Shown piece by piece: positions 47,796 through 57,261 of a DNA stretch of 64,000 bases. Numbering within the stretch: the stretch's first letter is position 1; each line of letters opens with the position of its first letter. The stretch spans positions 163,152 to 227,151 of the forward strand of contig CALSLT010000015.1 of the NCBI GenBank assembly GCA_943787265.1. Direction: 5' to 3'. A model generated the notes under the pieces. The model ran no database searches. It was not told where the DNA came from and saw nothing but the letters and a program-made list of their open reading frames with translations. The stretch is from an uncultured Planctomycetaceae bacterium (GTDB taxonomy: Bacteria > Planctomycetota > Planctomycetia > Planctomycetales > Planctomycetaceae). The position numbers were made by a program, and so were the translations under genes.

Positions 47796-48146
47796 GATAG
47801 CCACCCACGAATGTCGCTATTAAGGCCAACAATCAACGACCACGCGAAGCTGTGAATCGTCGACACGGCGAATAGTGAGTCGTACTTCAGCCTACGTTTG
47901 ATTTCATCGCACGCCTTGTTGGTAAACGTGATGACGCCAACCTGCTGTCTATGAAGTCGGAGCCGCTTTGCTTCTTTCTCGCTAATTACTTGCAAGGCTT
48001 CCACAAGCGACCGCGTTTTACCGGACCCAGCTCCTGCAAACAGGAAGAAGCTCTGTCGCGGGGACGACGTGACACAACGCGCGATAGTCTTGTCGGCATC
48101 GGCATCGACTACATCGTCTGAATGAGGGGGATTAACAGGCACGATC

Positions 48147-50496
48147 TCACGTCCCTTCGTTCGTAGCAGTCTCCGCATCGCCGGTATCCGCGAGCAATTC
48201 TTGTTGCCGCAGCAGCAGCTTCTCCTGCAGCCATGCAAGACCTTCGCTGATGTATGTTGGAACGCAGACAGACTTGAGATCCTCAAGGTAGAGGACATCG
48301 AGTGCGAAGCCAGCTTTCGACCCTGAATCAAGCGATGAGAAAAGTGCGTCGCAAAGCGTCTGGACGTCCGAACTGCTTTCGATCGCCTTCTTGAAACTTC
48401 CCAACAGATCTGCTCCACTGAGATTCTTGAAAAAGTCGACATTCTCCAGCACCAAGGCATCCTCAAACGTCCTTGGGATTGCTTCCGATGGCTCGTCGGC
48501 TGCTGACAGCTTTATACGCACCGGCGTCTGATATGCGACACGCACCGAAAAATCGACATCGTACACCTTCTCCTTGTCGGCAGCGTCCAACTCAAGGAGC
48601 GAGTCCAAGGTGTTCTTTTTGGGGTACCACTTCTTCAGGACGCTGTTAGCCGTGAGCTGACCAGCCGACATCGAAGGAGTGGTCTTTTTGTGGTGTCCTT
48701 CCGCCTCTACCGCGTCGAGATCGGTGATGATCAGTGTATTGACACCTAGATGCTCGATTAGCGGTGCTAGACGGTGCGCATGACTTCCGCCGACTTCGAG
48801 AAGTGTGACATAGCATCCGTGAAGACCAGGGAAATGGCTACGAATAAACTGTGGGACCAAGATCCGCTCAGCCGTCCCTTCTGCCAGAATCACGCCATCT
48901 GCAAAGAACAGATCGGCATGTGTAACTTGCAGGTAACGTGAAACGAAACGAGCGGTTTCATCTTCCTTACCGAAGACTTCCGACAGATTTAGAACCGTTG
49001 ATGTCGGTGTCTCTCCAGGGCTCCGTGCGGGGTGTCGCCGGAAGTATCGCATCTGTGCATAATCGACTTCGTGAGCGATGTGACTTGAGTGCGTACTTAC
49101 TACTAGTTGAGTTGAAAGATGGCTCCCATCGGTCAGGGCCGGATGATTCCTCAGGACGTCGTACGCCTTCCTGATAAATACTTGCTGCACTTGAACGTGA
49201 AGATGTGCTTCTGGCTCTTCGAGAAGCACTAGATGCAGTGGGGGAGGGACCAGTTTCCTTGCCTGTGTGCGTGTCACCTTCGGTCGACGCTTTGCCAACT
49301 TGCATCCAGCCATCACGAAAGCCGATGAGCCGGAATACCATCGAGATCAGATTCTGATAGCCGAGGCCGTTGCACTGTTCTGGAAGCCGGTAAGAAGTGG
49401 CGTTCGACTCCGTTCCCGAGGAGAGGTCGTACTGAACGGCGGATTGGTGGTTCAGCCCCTCGACTGGCTTGAGTTGCGTGGAGACGACCAGCCGGGGATT
49501 GGCCACGCCTGGGTAACCAAGGTCGCGTAGCTCATCCAGAGGTGCTTTGAAGCTGTTCCGCATCCGTTCGTCAAACGTGGACTGTGCCTGGTGAATCGCT
49601 TCCAAAGCCCGAAGATCAGCGGGGACTGGAGTCTTCGTAGGATCGAGATGCTTCCCGTAGTAAGATCGCAACTGAGTTGTGAGAAGCTGCCGCCGGCGCG
49701 ACTCGCTGCCCCATCTTTCGTCTGATTCATCACTCGGTCCGGAAAAATCGCTCAAGCCACGATGAGCTGGAACTTCGTCGACTCTGATCAGGCCGGAAAG
49801 CGGGTGACCGTCCAAGGGCAGAGCATCGGCCGACAACGCCTGTGGCTGGGCCATCCCATTCACAGGAAATTTCTTGGCACTTGGATCAAGTATATACGCC
49901 TTGATCTCCATTGTGCTGTCTCCCATACGTTTCCTTAGATAGTCGATAAGTCCGTTCGGCCATAGCGTAAACTCCGGGGACATTGGCGTTTCGCTGAGCG
50001 TGCGTTGAGAGTCGCCATCAGCATCAGCGGATCGGCCTGCCAGGAGATCAGTTGCGGCCTTTTGCGCTTTGGCGAATGACTCTAGAAGATCTGCACTGTC
50101 GCTCGGTGCAAGTTGCAGACGTACTCCAATTCCATCGTCGGGCTTCCAATCTAGCGTTGGGATCAGATGTGCAACATGGTGTATCTCGTCGTCCTGTACC
50201 GTGAGCCAGACATCCAGTGACGGTAATAATTCTGCCCATTGTGGATGGACATCAGAGCTTGGGGAGCCGGAAGTGTTGAACAGCTCTCCCAGCTCATTAA
50301 CACGTTCCCAGAGGGAGATAGGGATGTCGCTTACCGAGAATGCCTTCCGTTGCAGCAGAAAATATCGGAGAGCCGTGATCGCAGAAGTCTTGCCGCTGTT
50401 GTTGGCACCAACCAGAAGTGTCGTATCTTCCGCCATGTCGATACGAGTAGCGATTAGGCGACGGAAGTTTCTTATCTCTATGGAGTCAATGCGCAT
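48147..50496 (-). CDS. Class 2 OLD-family ATPase-nuclease (GajA-like), one frameshift
   Basis: About 780 codons. ATG 50496 starts MRIDSIEIRNFRRLIATRI. The ABC-type ATPase domain has Walker A GANNSGKTS (30-38), GLGYQNLISMVFRLIGFRDGWM before the signature region, and Walker B HLVLLEEPEAHLHVQVQQVFI, then VVSTHSSHIAHE. The TOPRIM nuclease domain has VILAEGTAERILVPQFI (catalytic Glu) and TLIITDLDAVEAEGHHKK (DxD). A frameshift near 49280 separates the residues just before Walker B. OLD proteins followed by a UvrD-like helicase are class 2 OLD nucleases, the organisation of the Gabija anti-phage system (GajA senses nucleotide loss and nicks DNA). The helicase partner follows within five bases, so co-translation is likely. 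Confidence 0.87.
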
Positions 50497-51239
50497 CTAT
50501 ACCACCTAGATTTTCGAATCGAATACATATCGACGGCGTGTGACACCACCGAAGCGATCATTTTGAATGATCGTTGCTGGCGCGGCACTCAGCGTCGCGA
50601 ATCGACGGCAATTGCAATGCCGCTGGCGGTTCGACGAAAGCGATCGAATCTCTGTGATGGTCGGGGCGGAATTACGTATGGCAACGTAAGCTCTGCGTCC
50701 CGAACGCAGCGAAGCAACTGCCAAAAATGCCGCAAAAGCGAGCCATTTATAGAGTTGCGACATTTTATGGTTCCCATGGTTTCTGTGCAATTGCACGGTT
50801 TAAGCCCCTTATCTGTGCAATAACTGTGCAACGGATTCCCCCCCCCGATCATCCGCCGTTGCATGTGATCGCATGACACAAAGCAGAACCAGTCTGCCAA
50901 GAACAACTCCGGCGTCGAATCATTGCTCCAGCAATGTACAACACAAGCTTTCGGCGGTCGGAATCAGGCCCTGAAATCCAATCGAAATCCCTCAACAGCA
51001 GCTCGCCGAAACTGCCCCGGTCGCGATCACCGGGGGCATTTTCTGAGCCGTAAATGAATCACTGCGAACACGGGGAATTTCATGGTGCCCCCAAGACTCC
51101 GAACGTTTTCAACGGATGAGATTTCGCAGTCATGTCCGGCTCTGGGGCGATTTCTGATTGCGGTTTGTACGAAAACATCAGGGCATGCAGTCTTTTTTCG
51201 ATTTGCCCCTAACCGGCAGCTGGTTCTGGCTATTGTCCT
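50497..51239. other. Intergenic region between island and sigma operon
   Basis: About 740 bases with no convincing gene. It must contain the promoter of the minus-strand nuclease operon and that of the ECF operon. A GC-rich hairpin at 51013-51038 (TGCCCCGGT facing ACCGGGGGCA with one bulged G, then TTTTC) could be a plus-strand terminator. The run CCCCCCCC at 50838-50845 and three TGTGCAA units near 50790-50830 are notable but unexplained. No second tRNA-Arg copy is seen here. Confidence 0.45.
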
Positions 51240-51779
51240 GTGATGAACACGGATCAGAACTCACCTGCGGACACGATTCGGCAGATCAGCCTGCATCAGG
51301 CGTCGCTGCTGGCGTATATCCTCGCGCTGCATCCTGATCGCAGTGAGGCTCAGGATATTCTGCAGGAAACGAATGTCGTGCTCTGGCAGAAGATCGGCGA
51401 GTTCCGGCCGGGGACAAACTTCAGGGCGTGGGCGTTTCGGATCGCGTATCTGCAGACGCTGGCTCACTTCAAGCGGACGAAACGCAGTCACTGGCTGGGG
51501 TTCTCGACTGAGCTGATTGAGACGCTTGCCGACGAGGCCGAGCCGCTGCTGACCGACCTTGAGCAGCGGCAACGCGCGTTGCGACATTGCGTCGAGAAGC
51601 TGCCAGCGCAGGATCGCGACATCGTGCGTGCTCACTACGAAAGCGAGCAGCCGCTCGCGGAACTCAGTGCTCGACTGGGGCGAAGTGTTGGTGCTTTGAA
51701 ACAGGTGCTGTTCCGCGTGCGGCGGACATTGCGTGCCTGTATCGAAATCCAGCTTACGGAGGGAGCAGGAGATGTCTGA
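51240..51779 (+). CDS. ECF-type RNA polymerase sigma factor
   Basis: A 179-residue sigma factor. Region 2: ASLLAYILALHPDRSEAQDILQETNVVLWQKIGEF and NFRAWAFRIAYLQTLAHFK. Region 4: CVEKLPAQDRDIVRAHYESEQPLAELSARLGRSVGALKQVLFRVRRTL. It is of the Rhodopirellula/Verrucomicrobium group, recognised by the wording around region 2.2. The last eight bases overlap the start of the FecR-domain gene (ATGTCTGA), so the pair is translationally coupled. The expected function is to transcribe genes when the membrane partner releases it. The adjacent DUF1592/DUF1552 genes are the obvious candidate targets. Confidence 0.9.
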   Translation: MMNTDQNSPADTIRQISLHQASLLAYILALHPDRSEAQDILQETNVVLWQKIGEFRPGTNFRAWAFRIAYLQTLAHFKRTKRSHWLGFSTELIETLADEAEPLLTDLEQRQRALRHCVEKLPAQDRDIVRAHYESEQPLAELSARLGRSVGALKQVLFRVRRTLRACIEIQLTEGAGDV

Positions 51780-53202
51780 ACCGGACGCACTCGAAGATCG
51801 GGAGTTAACGGAGTTGCTCGAAGCCGTCGCAAATCGTGATGTTTCCGCAACTCAGCAGGAACGGCTGGCAGAGCGACTGGCGGCGGATCCCGATGCGCGA
51901 GCAGAGTTCATTCAGGCGACGGCCTTCGAGGCGATGCTGGCTTATGAGTTCCCGGTGGCTGATGCTCGCGTGGCTTCGAGCGCGCTGGATGTTTCCGATC
52001 CTGAACCACATGCACGCAAGTGGGGAGCGACCAGGACTGGCTGGTTCTCAGTGGTTGTCGGCGTCGTGATTCTGCTGGTCGGGTGGGTCGCTTTTCAGAC
52101 TCATCATGGGACTCCGGACAACGCCGCAGACGTCGTCGGCCGTTTCGCTGACCTGAGTGACAGTCGCTGGATGGATCCCGCAACGCAAGTGTTATCCGGC
52201 GACGCCATTCGCACTGGGCAACGGATCGAGTTGTCGTCGGGTTCTGTTGAAGTGCTGTTCAACACGGGTGCCCGACTGAGGATCGTCGGCCCAACCATCG
52301 TCGAGCCGCGGACGGACAACAGTGTGTATCTGACGCTCGGCGAGGTGCACCTGGTGGCCGAGACGCCGGAATCGAAAGGCTTCACGGTCGTCACGCCGAC
52401 TTCGAAGTTCGTCGATATCAGTACGGCCTTTTCGGCAAGGGTGTCACCGGATGGCCTCAGTCGCTTGAACGTGTCCGAAGGCGAGGTTGACGTCGTCCTG
52501 GAAGGGACCGAACGATCGCCCCGACTGCGGGCCGGTGAAACACTGTATGTCGAACCCGGCGAGGGACAGGTCATGACCCGCATCGAAGAAGGAGACGGGA
52601 CAGCTGACTTTCGGTTCCCAACCATTCAGCCGCCCAGTCGCGAGGACTATGCGGATCAGTCATTGGGGCACACTACGATACGTGTGGCGCAAGGTCGGCT
52701 CAGGTATCAACCTGGCCAGAGCGGGCCAGCCGCAGTTCTTCTCGATGGCAGGGGCCAATCGCAGCAGGATGCTCCAGGCGAGTCCGCATTCTTCCAGGAC
52801 CGCGCCTACGGCAGCTTTCTCGTCGATCTCGGCGAGGCGGTGACTGTATCCAGGGTCAATTCGTATTCCTGGCATCAACACCTCATCGATCCGACGCATC
52901 GCACGAGAGCTCAGCAACGATTCACTCTCTATGGTTTTTCAGGGGATGAATTGCCAGATCTCACTTTGCTTCCTGACGAATCCGGCTGGACGCGGATCGC
53001 TCGGGTGAACAGCGATCACTTTTTCAAGGTGAGAGAGTTACTCGATCGTCCGGCCCAACAAGCGTGTTCAATCACCTCGGCTGGTGGAGACATTGGACGA
53101 TTTCGGTATCTTCTGTGGGAAGTGAAAAGAAACACATTTTTTGGTGAATTCGATGTCTTCGTGTCGCCTTCGCGAGCGGCTCGTTCGACGAAAGGCGAAT
53201 GA
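51772..53202 (+). CDS. FecR-domain membrane protein with sugar-binding-like C-terminal domain
   Basis: A 476-residue protein starting inside the sigma gene's last codons. The N-terminal ~85 residues are cytosolic and helical (LTELLEAVANRDVSATQQERLAERLAADPDARAEFIQ), an anti-sigma-like region. One membrane helix follows (WFSVVVGVVILLVGWVAF), then a FecR domain outside (GSVEVLFNTGARLRIVGPT ... FTVVTPTSKFVDISTAFSARV ... LNVSEGEVDVVLEG). The C-terminal ~180 residues resemble a discoidin/galactose-binding fold (AVTVSRVNSYSWHQH ... RFTLYGFSG). A carbohydrate-sensing anti-sigma factor is plausible; the sugar-binding reading is inference. The stop is one base before the GTG of the next gene. Confidence 0.8.
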   Translation: MSEPDALEDRELTELLEAVANRDVSATQQERLAERLAADPDARAEFIQATAFEAMLAYEFPVADARVASSALDVSDPEPHARKWGATRTGWFSVVVGVVILLVGWVAFQTHHGTPDNAADVVGRFADLSDSRWMDPATQVLSGDAIRTGQRIELSSGSVEVLFNTGARLRIVGPTIVEPRTDNSVYLTLGEVHLVAETPESKGFTVVTPTSKFVDISTAFSARVSPDGLSRLNVSEGEVDVVLEGTERSPRLRAGETLYVEPGEGQVMTRIEEGDGTADFRFPTIQPPSREDYADQSLGHTTIRVAQGRLRYQPGQSGPAAVLLDGRGQSQQDAPGESAFFQDRAYGSFLVDLGEAVTVSRVNSYSWHQHLIDPTHRTRAQQRFTLYGFSGDELPDLTLLPDESGWTRIARVNSDHFFKVRELLDRPAQQACSITSAGGDIGRFRYLLWEVKRNTFFGEFDVFVSPSRAARSTKGE

Positions 53203-53203
53203 A

Positions 53204-55884
53204 GTGAAAGTCCTGAAGTACTTAATTGCACTGGCACTCGCTTTTCTGTCGAGCAGCTGGCTCGCTGATGCTCAGAAAAATGACGGCCGAACGAACCCGG
53301 TTGCCGTGCAGTTGAATTCCAATGTCTTGTCCGGATTCTTCCAGAAGCACTGCGTGAGCTGTCATGGAGCAAAGACGCAGAAAGGCGATCTGCGGCTCGA
53401 CACGCTCAACCAAAAGCTGACGACAAGCGTTGTGGCCGAGCGGTGGCAGGAAGTTCTGGATGCGCTGAATCTTGGACAGATGCCACCGGAAGGCAGACCT
53501 CGTCCTGCGAACGAGGAGCTGGAGCCGGTGCTGGAACACCTGACGGACTCGTTGCTGCTGGCGAAGAAGCGGCTTTCTGAGTCCGGTGGTGATGTTTTTC
53601 TGCGGCGGCTCAATCGACGTGAGTACCAGAACACGATCGAGGACTTGATCGGTCTGAAGCGTGAATCCTGAACTGATTCCACCGGACGATATCGCGGAAG
53701 GGTACGACACCGTTGGCCACGACCAGCAGTTCTCGGCGTATCACTTTGATGGTTACTTCGAGGCTGCGAAGAAGATCGTCGAAACCGGACTGTTCTGGGC
53801 GGATCGACCTCGCGCGGAACCGAGTATCAAGAAAGAAGAAGTCGAACGACGAATTGAGAACCTGCACAAATACGTCCGTACCTACGATGCGATGATGGCT
53901 CGCATCAAGGCGGGAGAAGGATTTGAAAAGCTGGAATTTGATGATGAGAAACAACTGCAGATGTATATCGCCCGTCACCCCAAGCGGACAGGCGCACGAC
54001 GGGAATATCTAAAGCAGCCACATTTGAATAGCGGCGTCTACCTCGACAGTGAAAACATCAAGACTGGAGTATCCATCGCTGAGTCAGTCGATCCGCGGGC
54101 AAGCTATCGTCTCCGTGTCGTTGGAGGGCTGAACGGCAACCCGCCGCTGCTTCGCCAGTTCGTCGATGTCAGGCTCGGTGTGACATCGATTGGACAACTC
54201 AAGATGGATGGCACGGTCACGGAGCCCAAAGTTCAGGAGATAATCTATCGACCAACGATGGATCTGCAGAATCGGGCCGTGGTCAACATCAACGAAAACC
54301 GGAACACTAACCCGAAGATCGACGCCTATGTCAAATCCATCGATCCCGGCGGAGCACAGTCGTCGGTCTGGATCGATCGGTTGGAAAGTGAAGGGCCGTT
54401 TTACGCTGAGCCCACAATCTTCGAGACGCTTTACGATCGCTACATTGGTAAACATACCGGTGGCCTGAACAAAGACGGTTCGACCAGTACGACTGGTGTA
54501 AAGACTCCCGGCCGACGGAAAAATTCACCCGGCAAACGGAAAAGCAGGAAGGATGTAAAGCAGGAGACCATTGCAGTCGAGGTGACTCCGGAACAGAGAG
54601 CCGAGGAAGACAAGCGGGTGAGACGATTCATTGAAGAATTCGCTCTTCATGCCTTTCGGAATAGAAAGCCTTCTCCTGAGCTCATCGAGAAACTGTACGG
54701 CATCTATACCCTGCGGCGGGATCACGATCACACGCTGACCAGTGCGCTGGTGACACCGCTGGCGATGATCCTCAGCTCGCCGAGCTTTCTTTACTTAGTG
54801 GAAGACGCGCCAAAATCAGACGAGAGAATCATCAGTCAGCAAGAGTTGGCCAATCGTCTCTCGTACTTCCTCTGGAGTCGCTCGCCTGACAAGGAATTGT
54901 TGCGGGTGGCTGACAAGGGGAAGCTCTATGAAGTTGATGTTCTGAAGACTCAGGTCCAGCGGATGTTGGATCACCCGAATCGCTGGGCGCTGGCCGAAGG
55001 TTTCATGGCCCAATGGGCGGACCTGAAGCGCTTTGACGACATCGCCATCGACCTCAATAAGCACCACCGCTTCAACAATGGGATTCGTCGTTCGGCACGG
55101 CTCGAAGTGCAGCACTTTTTCGACACCCTGATCGAAGAGAATCTCGGCATCGATCAGCTTATCGATTCCGATTTCGTCGTCATCGACGGTTTGCTGGCTG
55201 ATCACTATGGCTTCGATCTGCCGGAATCCGGCAACCATTTTCGCAAAGTTGCGTTACCGGACTCTTCACCGCGCGGCGGCATGCTGGGGCAGGTGGCCTT
55301 CCTCACGATGGGTTCCAACGGCGAACGTTCTTCACCGATCATTCGTGGAGTCCTCGTCGCGGAGAAGTTCCTGAATCAGACAATCGCGTCTCCACCGGCC
55401 AACGTGCCCGAACTGGCTTCGGCCAGCGACAAGGCTCTGCCAGTCAAGGAGATCGTCGAACTGCATCAGCGCAAAGCTCAATGTGCGTCATGCCATCGGA
55501 AGCTCGATCCGATTGGTTTCGGTCTGGAGAATTTCGACCTCCTCGGACAATGGCGCGATGAGGAAGTCGTCGGCAACATCGGTAAAAGAAAAGGAGCTGG
55601 CGAAATGATCCCCGTCCGCAGCTCCGGCAAGTTTCCGAACGATGCGACGTTTGAAGACCTGAGTGAATTCCGAGCCGGGACTGCTTGAGCAGAAAGACAG
55701 GCTGGCCCGATCAATCACGGAAGCGTTGATCTCGTACGGACTCGGTCGGCATGTTGAGTTCTCTGATCAACAGGCCATCGAAGAAATCCTGAAGACATCA
55801 AAACAGAACGATTACCGAATCGGCGACCTCGTGTACGCCATCGTCAGGCATCCGGTTTTCCGACGCAGCGATCAGACTCGATAA
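53204..55884 (+). CDS. DUF1592/DUF1588/DUF1585 planctomycete cytochrome protein, copy 1 (frameshifted)
   Basis: About 890 codons. GTG 53204 directly follows the FecR stop and opens a signal peptide (YLIALALAFLSSSWLADA). A haem c motif, HCVSCHGAKTQKGDLRLDTL, marks the PSCyt1-like domain. Then come LRRLNREYQNTIEDLIGL (DUF1587), a DUF1592 region (NRLSYFLWSRSPDKELLRVADKGKL), a DUF1588 region (GGMLGQVAFLTMGSNGERSSPIIRGVLVAEKFLNQ ... CASCHRKLDPIGFGLENFD, a second CxxCH) and a DUF1585 end (DRLARSITEALISYGLGRHVEFSD). Shifts lie near 53665 and 55685. The family is exported, planctomycete/Verrucomicrobia-typical and always paired with DUF1552; electron transfer in polymer breakdown has been proposed but not proven. 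Confidence 0.88.
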
Positions 55885-55917
55885 ACAACAACCAACAATA
55901 GATGAAAGTCAAAGTCC

Positions 55918-57235
55918 ATGAGCATTCACGTCCACAACCGACGGGCATTCCTGAAAGCCGGCTCCACGGTGCTGGCGCTCCCATTGCTGGAGTCGGTTGG
56001 TCAAGCAAAGACGCCCGCCGCGAGTCCCAAACGAATCCTGATCATCGGATGCGGCTTCGGGTTTACCTCGCAGTCCTTCTTTCCGACGAAGGCTGGTCGC
56101 TTTGCCGACATGGGACTGGCACCCGGAATGAAATCGCTGGAGCGACACAAGAACGACATCTCGATGGTCTCGAATCTGACGAACCTCGGCGCATCCAGTC
56201 CTCACTCGGGAAGCACGTCCTATCTGACGGGGGCGAATGTGCTGGGCACTCCCGGCAAGAAGTTCCACAACTCCGTATCGCTCGATCAGGTCGTTGCCCG
56301 CAAGATTGGAACGGACACCCGTTTCCCAACGCTGACGTTAAGCGACGACGCGAATAAGGATGGCCACGGTCCCGGCCCTGTCATCTCGCATGGTCAGACA
56401 AGGGACATCCGATTCCCGGCATCAATAACCCGCTGGATGTGTATCACCAGTTGTTCGGTCAGAGCAAAGAATCCAAAGCAGAACGCGAGTATCGGCTGGC
56501 CGAGAAAAGAAGCATCCTCGACGGCGGTTCTCTCCGACGTCCGATTCGTTAAGCCGAAGCTGAGCAAGTCGGATCAGGGCAAGCTCGCAGACTACTTTCG
56601 AGTCCGTCCGCCAGATCGAACACGACTTGAGCCGTCAGGCTCAGTGGGCCCAGACTCCGAAGCCGAAGTCACCAGTACCAGCAGCCCAAAGAAGAAGTAA
56701 TGGACGGACTTCAGTCAATCAAGACCATGCATCGCCTAATGGTTGCGGCATTCCAGACCGGACTCAACGCGAGTCATCACCTATCGCCAGCCCGTCGCGT
56801 CCGTTTTGCAGGGCCACGGCATCAACCTGAACCCGCATTCGCTGTCGCACTACGGCCTCGATCCACACCGTCGCGAGGCGTCCGAGCAGAAAGACGTTCT
56901 CTTCATGGAGCTGCTCGCATCGCTGATCGATCTGTTCAAATCCACGGAAGACCTGAACGGCCAGAATCTTTTCGACTCGTCGCTGATCAGCTATGGCTCA
57001 AACCTCCGCAGCGGCCACGGACTGCGAGGCTGCCCCGCCATCTACACCGGCGGCGCGGCAAAGAATCTGAAATCCGGCGAACACATCGTTTTGCCGACAG
57101 AAGGACACGCCGCTGGCGAACTACTGGCTGACGCTGATGCAGTCCGCCGGAGTTCCACTCGATGGCTTCAGTCACAGTACAGGAACGCTGGGGAGATTGT
57201 TATTTGACGCAGTCGAGAAAGGGGTCACCAGCTGA
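55918..57235 (+). CDS. Tat-exported DUF1552 protein, copy 1 (frameshifted)
   Basis: About 440 codons, starting MSIHVHNRRAFLKAGSTVLALPLLES, a twin-arginine signal. The body shows the family sequence: KRILIIGCGFGFTSQSFFPTKAGRFADMGL, MVSNLTNLGASSPHSGSTSYLTGAN, KKFHNSVSLDQVVARKIG, then RVITYRQPVASVLQGHGINLNPHSLSHYGLDPHRREASEQKDVLFMELLASLIDLF and SLISYGSNLRSGHGLRGCPAIYTGG. The last codons (FSHSTGTLGRLLFDAVEKGVTS) are in another frame. Shifts fall near 56395, 56600-56775 and 57095. It starts 33 bases after the DUF1592 gene, its standard partner. DUF1552 proteins have an alkaline-phosphatase/sulfatase-like outline but no assigned reaction. Confidence 0.88.
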
Positions 57236-57261
57236 AGAAACTAATTGATTCGTCGAAGGAC

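Larger units (their letters stand above)
43299..48142 (-). pseudogene. UvrD/Rep-type helicase (GajB-like), split by two insertion sequences
   Basis: The gene reads from GTG 48142, five bases after the OLD nuclease stop, to 43299. Three coding blocks remain. Block 1 (48142 to ~47796) has the Walker A motif FAGAGSGKTRS, VITFTNKACDEIKRR and STIHSFAWSL. Block 2 (~46304 to 45441) has VDESQDTAKSLMDAL (motif II), GVIGDMMQRIYMAG (motif III) and the post-motif NHRSGSRIVELIN. Block 3 (~44014 to 43299) has DTHQGIKGLEFPRVCVVMDD (motif V) and RLFYVTCSRAENSLALI (motif VI). So all superfamily 1A motifs are present, but an IS1182-like and an IS256-like element lie between them. Next to an OLD nuclease it corresponds to GajB of Gabija. 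It cannot be made as one protein here. Confidence 0.88.

Noticed and set aside
50780..50850. TGTGCAA triplet of short repeats as an operator
   Set aside because: The units are irregularly spaced and no regulator gene is adjacent, so there is too little support.
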